From assembly GCF_036227225.1 (NCBI RefSeq), contig NZ_CP109444.1, positions 1,674,001-1,738,000 of the forward strand: a stretch of DNA of 64,000 nucleotides, written 5' to 3'. This DNA comes from Streptomyces sp. NBC_01478. Its GTDB lineage: Bacteria > Actinomycetota > Actinomycetes > Streptomycetales > Streptomycetaceae. Shown piece by piece: positions 53,452-61,331 of this stretch; positions within the stretch are counted from its first letter, which is position 1; each line of letters starts with the position of its first letter. The notes under the pieces are model-generated. The model was not told the origin of the DNA. It made no database searches and was given only the letters and a program-made list of their open reading frames with translations. Both the position numbers and the translations under genes were made by a program.

Positions 53452-53511
53452 GTGGGGGCTGGGCGCGCCCACGCGGCGGAGCCGCATATCGATACAGCCC
53501 CGCGCCCCTTC
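53452..53511 (-). repeat. Streptomyces dispersed intergenic repeat, copy 3
   Basis: In reverse orientation to copy 2: GGGGGCTGGGCGCGCCCACG followed by CGGCGGAGCCGCATATCGATACAGCCCCGCGCCCCTT. It lies between the alkB stop and the ROK start. Best preserved central part (GCGGCGGAGCCGCATATCGATAC). Confidence 0.65.
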
Positions 53512-53527
53512 GGAGCTCGCCCCCAGC

Positions 53528-54169
53528 TCAGAAGCCACTGACCCTCAGCGTTACGTTGAGTCTCCCGCTCAGCCCCAACTCCCCCGGCCCCGTGCCCTCG
53601 TACACCCTCGGCACCCCGTGGTACGCGAGCCGCGACGGCCCGCCGAACACAAACAGGTCGCCGCTTCTCAACTCGACGTCCGTGTACGGCCTGGTACGGG
53701 TCTCGGTGTTGCCGAAGCGGAAGACGCAGGTGTCGCCGAGGCTGAGCGAGACGACCGGGGCATCGGACTTCTCGTCGCTGTCGCGGTGCATGCCCATGCG
53801 GGCGTCGGCGTCGTAGAAATTGATCAGGGCGATGTCGTACGACGCCGTCGGCGCCCCCAGTGCGTCGGTGACCGCCCGGCGACCGAGCTCGTCGAGCCAG
53901 GTCGGGAAGGGTTTCACGGGGGTGCCGTCGCCGTCGGATGCAGTGCGGGAGTAGGCGTACGGGTACCAGTGCCAGCCCAGGCACACCTGCCGGGCGGTCA
54001 TCGTGCCGCCGCCGGGTGTGTGGACCGTGCGCAGTCCGGCGGGCGGCCGGGCCCACTCCCGGCAGGCCGCCAGGAGGTCGCGCTGGCGGTCCGTGTCGAG
54101 CCAGTCCGGCAGGTGCACCGCGCGCGGTGCGACCTCCGTGCGGGCCCTCGGAAACAGCTCGGCGTCCAT
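53528..54169 (-). CDS. AlkB-type 2-oxoglutarate/Fe(II) dioxygenase
   Basis: 213 aa from ATG 54169. Iron ligands HxD in MGMHRDSDEK and a second His in AYHGVPRV; 2-oxoglutarate Arg pair in RLNVTLR. YDIALINFYDADARMGMHRD and VVSLSLGDTCVFRFG are typical AlkB strings. It repairs N-alkylated DNA/RNA bases. It diverges from rlmG over 56 bp. Confidence 0.92.
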   Translation of the reverse strand: MDAELFPRARTEVAPRAVHLPDWLDTDRQRDLLAACREWARPPAGLRTVHTPGGGTMTARQVCLGWHWYPYAYSRTASDGDGTPVKPFPTWLDELGRRAVTDALGAPTASYDIALINFYDADARMGMHRDSDEKSDAPVVSLSLGDTCVFRFGNTETRTRPYTDVELRSGDLFVFGGPSRLAYHGVPRVYEGTGPGELGLSGRLNVTLRVSGF

Positions 54170-54225
54170 GGCCCCATCCTGCCCCGACCTGCCATGAGCC
54201 GGCACTCGGTTAGCCTTGGCGCACG

Positions 54226-55380
54226 ATGGACGACCATATCGACCGAATGACGACTCCGTGGGGCGAGCGCGCCCTGGCCCGCTTCCCCGAGGACCCGCGC
54301 GACCAACTGCGCGCCTGGGACGCCTCCGACGAATACCTTCTGCGGCATCTCGCGGAACAGGACATCCCGCTGTCCGGCACGGTCGTGATCGTGGGCGACC
54401 GCTGGGGCGCCCTGGCCACGGCGCTCGCGGAGCACGGCCCGGTGCAGATCACGGACTCGTTCCTCACCCAGGAGGCGACGAAGGCGAACCTCGCGCGCAA
54501 CGAGGTCGACGCGACTTCCGTACGGCTGCTCACCACCCAGGATCCGCCGCCCGAGCGCGTCGACGTGCTGCTGGTCCGGGTGCCCAAGAGCCTCGCGCTG
54601 CTGGAGGACCAGTTGCTGCGGCTGGCGCCCGCGGTGCACGCCGACACGGTCGTCGTGGGCACCGGCATGGTGAAGGAGATCCACACTTCGACGCTGAAGC
54701 TGTTCGAGCGGATCCTCGGTCCGACCCGGACCTCGCTGGCCGAGAAGAAGGCCCGGCTGATCCACTGCACGCCACGGTCGTCGGGAGCGCGTGCCGCCAA
54801 CCCCTGGCCGCACAGCTACGCGCTGCCCGACGGCATCGGTGTGGTGTCGGGCCGGACCGTGGTCAATCACGCGGGTGTGTTCTGCGCGGAACGCCTCGAC
54901 ATCGGCACCCGTTTCCTCCTCCAGCATCTGCCCTCAAGTCGCGGTCTGCGCCAGGTCGTTGACCTCGGGTGCGGCAACGGTGTCGTCGGTACGGCGGTGT
55001 CGCTGGCCGATCCGGAGGCCGAAGTCCTGTTCGTGGACGAGTCGTTCCAGGCCGTTGCGTCGGCCGAGGCCACGTACAAGGCCAACGGGGTACCGGGGCA
55101 TGCCGAGTTCAGGGTCGGGGACGGGCTGGTCGGGGTGCCGGCCGACAGTGTCGACCTGGTGCTCAACAATCCGCCGTTCCACTCCCACCAGGCGACGACC
55201 GACGCGACGGCCTGGCGGATGTTCAGCGGGGCCCGGCGCGCGCTGCGGCCGGGCGGTGAGCTGTGGGTGATCGGCAACCGTCATCTCGCCTACCACGTGA
55301 AGCTGAAGCGGCTGTTCGGCAACAGCCAATTGGTCGCCAGCGACGCCAAGTTCGTGGTGCTGAAGGCCGTCAAGCGGTAG
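54226..55380 (+). CDS. rlmG: 23S rRNA (guanine-N2)-methyltransferase RlmG-type
   Basis: 384 aa. N-terminal inactive methyltransferase-like domain, C-terminal SAM domain with DLGCGNGVVGTAVSL, catalytic NPPFHSHQATTDATAWRMFSGARRAL and the terminal series GGELWVIGNRHLAYHVKLKRLFGNS...KFVVLKAVKR, which matches E. coli RlmG (YgjO). It should methylate G1835 of 23S rRNA; RsmC is the close alternative. No Shine-Dalgarno sequence, start possibly leaderless. Overlaps the aldolase gene by 11 bp at the 3' end (convergent). Confidence 0.88.
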   Translation: MDDHIDRMTTPWGERALARFPEDPRDQLRAWDASDEYLLRHLAEQDIPLSGTVVIVGDRWGALATALAEHGPVQITDSFLTQEATKANLARNEVDATSVRLLTTQDPPPERVDVLLVRVPKSLALLEDQLLRLAPAVHADTVVVGTGMVKEIHTSTLKLFERILGPTRTSLAEKKARLIHCTPRSSGARAANPWPHSYALPDGIGVVSGRTVVNHAGVFCAERLDIGTRFLLQHLPSSRGLRQVVDLGCGNGVVGTAVSLADPEAEVLFVDESFQAVASAEATYKANGVPGHAEFRVGDGLVGVPADSVDLVLNNPPFHSHQATTDATAWRMFSGARRALRPGGELWVIGNRHLAYHVKLKRLFGNSQLVASDAKFVVLKAVKR

Positions 55381-56239
55381 CCGGACCCCTTCTGTCGAGC
55401 ACGGCGATGATGCGGGCCACCGCCTCGGCCATCGCCTCCCGGCCCACGCTCAGGTACTTGCGGGAGTCGACCGCCTCGGGATGCTCGGCGAGGAAGGCGC
55501 GGATCGCGCCGGTCATCGCGAGGTTGAGGGCCGTGCCCACGTTGACCTTGGTGATGCCGCCGGCGACGGCCGCGATCAGCTCGTCGTCGGGGACTCCTGA
55601 GGAGCCGTGCAGGACGAGGGGGACGTCCAGCGTGGCCGTGAGCCGCTTGAGGAGTTCGTGGTCGAGGGTGGCGGTACGGGTCGTCATGGCGTGCGAGCTG
55701 CCTATGGCGACCGCGAGCGCGTCCACGCCGGAGTCGGCGACGAACGCGCGGGCCTGGGCGGGGTCGGTGCGGGCGCCGGGTGCGTGGGCGTCCAGGGGCG
55801 GCTCGCCGTTCTTGCCGCCGACCTCTCCCAACTCGGCCTCGATCCAGAGTCCTTGGGCATGTGCCCAGTCGGCGGCGGCGCGGGTCGCGGCGAGGTTCTC
55901 GGCGTAGGGCAGGCGGGCCGCGTCGTACATGACGGAGCTGAAACCGGCGGCCTGTGCCTGCCGTAGCAGGTCGTCGCTCTGGACGTGGTCGAGGTGCAAC
56001 GCGACGGGTACGGCGGAGCGTTCGGCGGCGGCGACGGCCGCACGGGCGAGCGGGAGGAGGCGGCCGTAGCGGAACTTGACGGCGTTCTCGCTGACTTGGA
56101 GGACCACGGGCGCGTTGGCGGACTCTGCGCCGGCGACGACGGCCTCGACGTGTTCCAGCGTGATGATGTTGAAGGCGGCGACGGCCGAGCGGGCCTCGGC
56201 GGCTCGGGTGACAAGTTCGCCGGTGGTGACGAGGGGCAC
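55370..56239 (-). CDS. Class II fructose/tagatose-bisphosphate aldolase family protein
   Basis: 289 aa. Zinc ligands in VALHLDHVQSDDLL, a Glu in WIEAELGEVGGKNGEP, His in AVAIGSSHAM and LVLHGSSGVPDDEL. GGITKVNVGTALNLAM binds phosphate. It resembles GatY/KbaY-like D-tagatose-1,6-bisphosphate aldolases. With the SIS protein and DeoR next to it, a catabolic role on a sugar or amino-sugar phosphate is likely. Read with the SIS gene (34 bp upstream). Confidence 0.9.
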   Translation of the reverse strand: MPLVTTGELVTRAAEARSAVAAFNIITLEHVEAVVAGAESANAPVVLQVSENAVKFRYGRLLPLARAAVAAAERSAVPVALHLDHVQSDDLLRQAQAAGFSSVMYDAARLPYAENLAATRAAADWAHAQGLWIEAELGEVGGKNGEPPLDAHAPGARTDPAQARAFVADSGVDALAVAIGSSHAMTTRTATLDHELLKRLTATLDVPLVLHGSSGVPDDELIAAVAGGITKVNVGTALNLAMTGAIRAFLAEHPEAVDSRKYLSVGREAMAEAVARIIAVLDRRGPATA

Positions 56240-56273
56240 GGTCTTCCCTTTCCTGACCTGGAGTACCGGGGCT

Positions 56274-57155
56274 TCAGGGGGCGAGGATCACCGAGCGGGT
56301 GAGGTGGCGCGGGCGGTCGGGGTCGAGGTCGCGGTGTGCGGCGACGGCTACCGCGAGGCGCTGGGCGCGGACGAGTTCGGCGAGCGGGTCGAGGCCGCCC
56401 TCGATCCACAACCCGCCGGTGGCGCCCACCTGTTGTGCGAGTCCCTCGGGCGCCTCGCCGAGCATCCAGGTGGCGGTGCCGTGGGTGGTGATGCTGATCG
56501 GGCCGTGGCGGTACTCCATCGCCGGGTAGGCCTCGGTCCAGGACAGTGAGGCCTCGCGCATCTTGAGCCCTGCCTCGTTGGCGAGGCCGACCGTCCAGCC
56601 CCGGCCGAGGAAGGTGAACTGTGTGCAGGCGACGAGCTGTTGGGGCAGTTCGGCGGCGAGCGCGGTGCGGGCGTCGGCCACCACGGCGTCGGTGTGCAGG
56701 CCCAGGTGGGCGCGGAGCAGGGTGACCGCGGTGGTCGCGAACCGGGTCTGCACGACGGACCGTTCGTCGGCGAAGCCGAGGACCACTGTCTCGTCGGCGG
56801 CCGTCATGACGGGGGTGTGCGGATCGGCGGTGATCGCGGTGGTGCGGGTGCGCCCCCTCAACTTCCCCAGGAGCTCCAGCACTTCGGTGGTGGTGCCGGA
56901 GCGCGTGAGGGCGAGGACCCGGTCGTACGAGCGGCCGTACGGGAACTCGGAGGCGGCGAAGGCGTCGGTCTCGCCCTGGCCCGATCCCTCGCGCAGGACG
57001 GCGATCGCCTGGGCCATGAAGTACGAGGTGCCGCAGCCGACGATCGCGACCCGCTCCCCCGGCTCCGGCAGCGCGTCCCGGTGCTCCGGCGCCTGTGCCG
57101 CGGCGCGTATCCAGCACTCGGGCTGACTGTTCAGCTCGTCCTCGACATAGGTCAT
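56274..57155 (-). CDS. SIS-domain sugar isomerase/deaminase-like protein (AgaS-like)
   Basis: 293 aa from ATG 57155 with GGGGAGGGG upstream. Two SIS domains: GERVAIVGCGTSYFMAQAIAVL and later LALTRSGTTTEVLELLGKL, then FLGRGWTVGLANEAGLKMREASLSWTEAYPAMEYRHGPIS, the pattern of GlmS/AgaS isomerase-deaminases. It acts on ketose/aldose amine phosphates. No glutaminase domain, so ammonia-releasing deamination or isomerisation is likely. First gene of the two-gene operon, divergent from DeoR 2. Confidence 0.9.
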   Translation of the reverse strand: MTYVEDELNSQPECWIRAAAQAPEHRDALPEPGERVAIVGCGTSYFMAQAIAVLREGSGQGETDAFAASEFPYGRSYDRVLALTRSGTTTEVLELLGKLRGRTRTTAITADPHTPVMTAADETVVLGFADERSVVQTRFATTAVTLLRAHLGLHTDAVVADARTALAAELPQQLVACTQFTFLGRGWTVGLANEAGLKMREASLSWTEAYPAMEYRHGPISITTHGTATWMLGEAPEGLAQQVGATGGLWIEGGLDPLAELVRAQRLAVAVAAHRDLDPDRPRHLTRSVILAP

Positions 57156-57175
57156 GCCGTACCCCTCCCCAGCGA

Positions 57176-57221
57176 TGCTTGTTCTTGCAAGATATAGCGA
57201 GCTTTCGAGCACAATCAAGCA
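57176..57221. promoter_or_regulatory. Putative DeoR operator region
   Basis: TGCTTG at 57176 and its complement CAAGCA at 57216 flank the palindrome CTTGCAAG (57184-57191) and an AT-rich GATATAGC. It lies in the 124-bp divergent region of the SIS and DeoR genes. Confidence 0.5.
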
Positions 57222-57279
57222 ATCGAGCGGGGGTGGTGTGCGTTAGGGTCGCCGGAGAAGCGAGGAACGGAGAGTGCGG

Positions 57280-58059
57280 ATGTCGCGCGACGCCCGCTGG
57301 AAGGCACTGCTGGAGCTGCTCGTCGAGCGCGGCCGGCTCGACGTCGAGGAGGCCGCGACCGACCTCGCGGTGTCGGCCGCCACGATCCGCCGCGACTTCG
57401 ACCAACTCGCCGAGCAGCAGATGCTGGTGCGCACCCGGGGCGGGGCCGTGGTGCACGGGGTGTCGTACGAACTGCCGTTGCGCTACAAGACCGCCCGGCA
57501 CGCCTCCGAGAAGCAGCGCATCGCCAAGGCGGTGGCCGAACTCGTCGCGCCCGGCGAGGCGGTGGGCCTGACCGGCGGCACGACGACCACGGAGGTGGCC
57601 CGCGCCCTGGCCGTGCGCGGCGATCTCACGACCGGAACGCCCGCGCTGACCATCGTGACCAACGCACTCAACATCGCCAACGAGCTTGCCGTACGGCCGC
57701 AGTTCAAGATCGTGCTGACCGGCGGAGTGGCACGCCCGCAGTCGTACGAACTCGTCGGGCCGCTCGCGGACGGGGTGCTCTCGCAGATCACCGTCGATGT
57801 GGCGGTGCTCGGTGTGGTCGCCTTCGACGTGACGCACGGTGCGGCGGCGCACGACGAGGCCGAGGCCGCGATCAACCGGCTGCTGTGCGAGCGTGCCGAA
57901 CGCGTGGTCGTCGCGGCCGACTCCAGCAAGCTCGGCCAGCGGGCGTTCGCCCGGATCTGCTCGGCCGAGTCGGTGGACACGCTGGTGACGGACACGGCGG
58001 TGGGGGCGGAGATGGTGCGGCGGTTCGAGGAGGCGGGGCTCAGGGTCGTCACGGTGTGA
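57280..58059 (+). CDS. DeoR-family transcriptional regulator 2
   Basis: 259 aa from ATG 57280 (GTG 57274 possible). HTH RWKALLELLVERGRLDVEEAATDLAVSAATIRRDFDQLAEQQMLVRTRGGAV; effector domain GLTGGTTTTEVARAL, IVTNALNIANELAV, VLTGGVARPQSYELVGPLADGVL, VVVAADSSKLGQRAFARIC. Like DeoR 1 in fold but adjacent to sugar genes, so it is the likely repressor of SIS-aldolase. AgaR-like, no further specificity. Confidence 0.92.
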   Translation: MSRDARWKALLELLVERGRLDVEEAATDLAVSAATIRRDFDQLAEQQMLVRTRGGAVVHGVSYELPLRYKTARHASEKQRIAKAVAELVAPGEAVGLTGGTTTTEVARALAVRGDLTTGTPALTIVTNALNIANELAVRPQFKIVLTGGVARPQSYELVGPLADGVLSQITVDVAVLGVVAFDVTHGAAAHDEAEAAINRLLCERAERVVVAADSSKLGQRAFARICSAESVDTLVTDTAVGAEMVRRFEEAGLRVVTV

Positions 58060-58134
58060 CGTCCGTGCCGTTCGCCCTCGTCCACGTTTCCGGGTCCGAC
58101 GGCTGCTGTCAGTGCCCGGCCATAGCGTGTCCGC

Positions 58135-58804
58135 GTGACCTCATCCTTACAGTCCTACACCTATCCGCACCCGTCGGCCGTGCGCGCGTCCGCGGGCGGG
58201 CGCACCCTCGCGCTGGAGACCTCCGGCGGGGCCACACCGGCCGGCGCGGCGGCCCATCCGCACTTCTTCAGCGGCTTCCTTACCGCGCCGACCGCCGCGG
58301 CGGCGGCACTGCTGGCGGTCGCCGACGTGGCGGCCACCCGCTACCACCGGCCGACCGCGCCCGCCTCGTTGGACCCGGTGGTGACGGCCGACGGCGACCG
58401 GCTGCGGATGAAGTTCCTTCTCCAGCTGCTGCGGTGTCTACGCCCGCCTCGACGTGCTCGCACCCGGACTCGACGGTGACGACGTCGGCCACGGCACCAC
58501 GAACGTCGACATCAACCTCCCGCTCCGCCGGGCGCTCGCCGCACTCGGCGGGCTGGATCCACTGCAACTGACCGTCGGGCCCGCGGAGTTGGAGGTCAGG
58601 ACCTTCGACGGCCGGTTCACGGAGAAGCGGATCCCCCTACCGGAACGGTGGCTGCGCTGTTTCGCCGAGGCCCAGGTGCTCGCGGCCGGCTTCACCCCGC
58701 GCGCCGAGGTGCCGGCGGCGGAGGCAGCGGCGGTCCTGCACTGCTGCGGCAACACGAGTTGCGGGATGCCGAAGCCGGCATCCCGCTTCCCGAGCCCTGA
58801 TTGA
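58135..58804 (+). pseudogene. SWIM-type protein gene, frameshifted and truncated
   Basis: The frame from GTG 58135 (TSSLQSYTYPHPSAVRASAGG, SGGATPAGAAAHPHFFSGFLT, ADVAATRYHRPTAPASLDPVVTADGDRLRMKFL) matches the start of streptomycete SWIM zinc-finger family proteins. It then loses the family sequence, which continues one frame over: SSCCGVYARLDVLAPGLDG, GHGTTNVDINLPLRRALAALGG, RIPLPERWLRCFAEAQVLAAGF. The break is near 58411-58420, where one extra T in TTCCTTCTCC would explain it. The C-terminal part beyond EAAAVLHCC is missing and replaced by unrelated sequence. I infer a dead gene. Confidence 0.72.
58761..58786. terminator. Hairpin at the end of the SWIM remnant
   Basis: Perfect 11-bp stem GCGGGATGCCG / CGGCATCCCGC with a 4-nt loop. 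It could terminate the convergent phospholipase gene (minus strand, stop at 58812) as well as read-through from the remnant. Confidence 0.65.
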
Positions 58805-58811
58805 CGGTCCG

Positions 58812-59264
58812 TCAGCCGAAGACCTTGACGGCCTGGTAGTACGTCCACGCCGTGCTGGTGCAGGCGGTCGCGGTGGCGCCGCTGTAGCTGTTGCAGACGC
58901 GCTTGAGGTCCTCGTAGAAGGCACTGTCGAGCCGCGACTTGTTGGCGTCGAAGGCGCCGGCGGCCTTGTAGTTGCGGTAGCCGAAGTCGTGGCGGGCGCA
59001 GGAGGTGGCGAAGGGGAAACCGAAGGGGTTGTCGGGCGAGTCGGAGCAGTAGTCGCTGGACCAGTCGAACGCGTAGGCGGACCAGGCGGTTTGGTTGGCG
59101 CGCGCCGCGGCCCAGAGGCCGTAGCTCGACGCGCTGGTCTGGGTCCAGCTCGAAAGGACCTGGGGTTTGTCTGCGGGTACGGCGGTGGCGGCTGTCGCGG
59201 TGGCGACGACGGCGACCAGGGCCAGAGACGAGGCGGCGAGACCGGTGGCGAGTCTGCGGTGCAT
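58812..59264 (-). CDS. Secreted phospholipase A2 (prokaryotic type)
   Basis: 150 aa from ATG 59264, GGAGG 6 nt upstream. Signal peptide about 1-29 (basic MHRRLATG, hydrophobic core, ATAVPA). Mature domain carries the Streptomyces PLA2 pattern: SSDYCSDSPDNPFGFPFATSCARHDFGYRNYK, where HD is the catalytic dyad, with four Cys (two disulfides). It releases fatty acid from the sn-2 position; calcium is likely required. Size fits the 122-aa mature S. violaceoruber enzyme. A single gene. Confidence 0.92.
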   Translation of the reverse strand: MHRRLATGLAASSLALVAVVATATAATAVPADKPQVLSSWTQTSASSYGLWAAARANQTAWSAYAFDWSSDYCSDSPDNPFGFPFATSCARHDFGYRNYKAAGAFDANKSRLDSAFYEDLKRVCNSYSGATATACTSTAWTYYQAVKVFG

Positions 59265-59502
59265 CCAACACCTCCATGAGACCGCGATCCGCCCGTCGGA
59301 TCGCAGGTTCATGACAAGATGATTTACGCGTTGACCCCCTCTTCACACCGCATGTGCCCCAATGACCCGTTAACTCTCGGGCATGGCAGGCGATCGGGAC
59401 ATGAACCCGACGGGACGAACCAGCGGAAAGACCAGCAGAGGGGGCGGCAGAGGGAGCGCGCAACTCGCGCAACTCCCCTGCTGCCGACCGAAGTTCATGT
59501 CC

Positions 59503-60243
59503 TCAGGACGGGGTCAGGGGCAGGTCGTCCGTGAAGGCGTTGACGGGCTGGGCGATGTGCCGGGTGGCGTGGACGTCGAGGGCCGCCGCCGCGGTTCCGG
59601 TGCCGAGTGCGCCCTGTGTGTGCCAGGTTCCGGTGACGGCCAGCCAGGTGTTGGCGGGCGGGGCCGGGGTGCCGTACATGTGGACCTTGACCGTCTGGGC
59701 GTCCGCCGCGCAGCAGGTGAAGATGATGCGGGTCAGGTCCCAACTGCCGCCCCTGACCGGCGTGGCGAACCCGGTCATCTCGACGCTGCGGCCCTTGATG
59801 GCCAGCTCCTTGTCCTGCTGGACCCGGGTGGTGAAGTCCGTGAGGGTCATCGGCAGGGGTGAGGTCGCGGCCAGCGCGGCGAACCGCTTCTGTTGTTTCA
59901 CGGTCTCGCTGCCGGCGTGGGAGGCCGTGTAGGCGCCGAGGGCGGGTGGGGCGTAGAAGAGGAGGCTGAGCGCGGGGAGGAAGAGCAGCCAGGCGATGCG
60001 GGGTGCGGTGGAGTGGTCATGGCCGTGGTCGTGGCCGTGGTCGTGTTCCTCCTCGGCGGCGGAGTGGGTGCGGTCGAGCGCCGCGTGGGCCAGGCCCAGC
60101 AGCAGGAGGAGTACGCCGGAGACGATCAGGAGCGGGCGCAGGCCTTCCTTGACGTAGCGCAGGCAGAGGTCGGTGAAGAGGGCCGTGTGCAGGAGGCCCA
60201 GGCCGGTCAGGATCAGGAGGAGGATCTGTGCGGTGCGCTTCAC
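59503..60243 (-). CDS. TIGR03943 (YcgQ-like) permease subunit, copy 2
   Basis: 246 aa from GTG 60243 overlapping the permease stop by 4 nt. Same layout as copy 1: two helices, His-Asp repeat HDHGHDHGHDH (metal-binding), third helix, outer domain with IFTCCAADAQTVKVHMYG. It is shorter mainly in the His loop. Followed by 238 bp before the phospholipase start that hold the latter's promoter. Confidence 0.9.
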   Translation of the reverse strand: MKRTAQILLLILTGLGLLHTALFTDLCLRYVKEGLRPLLIVSGVLLLLLGLAHAALDRTHSAAEEEHDHGHDHGHDHSTAPRIAWLLFLPALSLLFYAPPALGAYTASHAGSETVKQQKRFAALAATSPLPMTLTDFTTRVQQDKELAIKGRSVEMTGFATPVRGGSWDLTRIIFTCCAADAQTVKVHMYGTPAPPANTWLAVTGTWHTQGALGTGTAAAALDVHATRHIAQPVNAFTDDLPLTPS

Positions 60244-61283
60244 AGCAGGGCGCCTCCGATCAGGACACTGGCGGCCACGGCCACGACGGTGGTCGCGGTG
60301 GAGAAGCGCACCGCGAACGCCCGGCCGAAGGTGCCGGCCTGAAGGGCGATCAGCTTGAGGTCCACCATGGGGCCGACCACCATGAAGGCCAGCCGGGCCG
60401 TGGGTGAGAAGCCGGTGAGCGATGCGGCCACGAACGCGTCGGCCTCGGAGCAGACCGCGAGCACGACGGCGAGCCCGGCCAGGAAGAGCACGGACAGCCA
60501 GGGCGAGCCGGAGAAGGTGTCGAGCACGGAGCGCGGCACGGTCACGTTGAAAGTGGCCGCGGCCATCGCGCCAAGGACGAGGAAGCCGCCGGCGTGCAGG
60601 AAGTCGTGCTGGAAGCCGAGCCGGAACTCCGTGAGGCGGCTGTGGCCGGACCGGTGTCCGGTGTGCCGGACGACCGGGCGCAGCCATTCCTCGCGGCCGA
60701 AGAACAGCCACAGCCAGCCCATCACGGCCGCCGTGGCGAGCGAGGCGAGCAGCCGGGCCAGCACCATGGCGGGACTGCCCGGGAAGGCGACGGCGGTGGC
60801 GGTCAGCACGATCGGGTTGATCGCGGGCGCCGAGAGCAGGAACGCGAAGGCGGCGGCCGGGGTGACGCCCCGGCGGATCAGGCTGTTCGCGACGGGCACC
60901 GACGCGCATTCGCAGCCCGGCAGGACCACGCCCGCGATGCCCGCGACGGGTACGGCGAGCGCGGCGCGCTTGGGCAGCACCTTGGTGAACAGGTCCGCCG
61001 GGACGAAGGCGTTGATGGCCCCGGACAGGGCGGTGCCCAGGAGGAGGAAGGGCAGCGCCTGCACGGTGATGGCCAGGCAGACGGTGCGCCACGCCGCCAC
61101 GGCGGGGCCGTTCAGCCATGGCGCGCCCGACAGCGCGAGCACGGCCGCCGCCAGGCCGAGCGCGAGGGCGAACACCGTCGTGGGCGGGGGTCTGCGAAGA
61201 GCGCGGCGCCGTCGCTCGGGTGGATGGACGGCGGCCGGAATCGCCGCCTCCGTCACATCAAGCAGCTCATCCGTTTTTGGCAT
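60240..61283 (-). CDS. DUF318/ArsP_1-type permease, copy 2
   Basis: 347 aa from ATG 61283, CGGAGC upstream; the frame stays open upstream to 61553 without a start signal. Eight helices, VVLPGCECASVPVANSLIRRG, AFAFLLSAPAINPIVLTATAVAF, VCSEADAFVAASLTG. Very similar to copy 1 except at the first 45 residues. Divergent from phzF, 48 bp apart. Confidence 0.9.
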   Translation of the reverse strand: MPKTDELLDVTEAAIPAAVHPPERRRRALRRPPPTTVFALALGLAAAVLALSGAPWLNGPAVAAWRTVCLAITVQALPFLLLGTALSGAINAFVPADLFTKVLPKRAALAVPVAGIAGVVLPGCECASVPVANSLIRRGVTPAAAFAFLLSAPAINPIVLTATAVAFPGSPAMVLARLLASLATAAVMGWLWLFFGREEWLRPVVRHTGHRSGHSRLTEFRLGFQHDFLHAGGFLVLGAMAAATFNVTVPRSVLDTFSGSPWLSVLFLAGLAVVLAVCSEADAFVAASLTGFSPTARLAFMVVGPMVDLKLIALQAGTFGRAFAVRFSTATTVVAVAASVLIGGALL

Positions 61284-61311
61284 ATTTGCTCCGAATGTCT
61301 GATGTTGCGAC

Positions 61312-61327
61312 GAACATAGTACGGTTC
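61312..61327. promoter_or_regulatory. Operator-like sequence before permease copy 2
   Basis: ATGTT-N6-AACAT palindrome. Its minus strand reads ATGTTCGTCGCAACAT, sharing ATGTTCG-W-CGC with the palindrome before copy 1 at nearly the same distance from the start (44 versus 35 bp). It lies in the 48-bp region also upstream of phzF. Confidence 0.5.
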
Positions 61328-61331
61328 TCGT

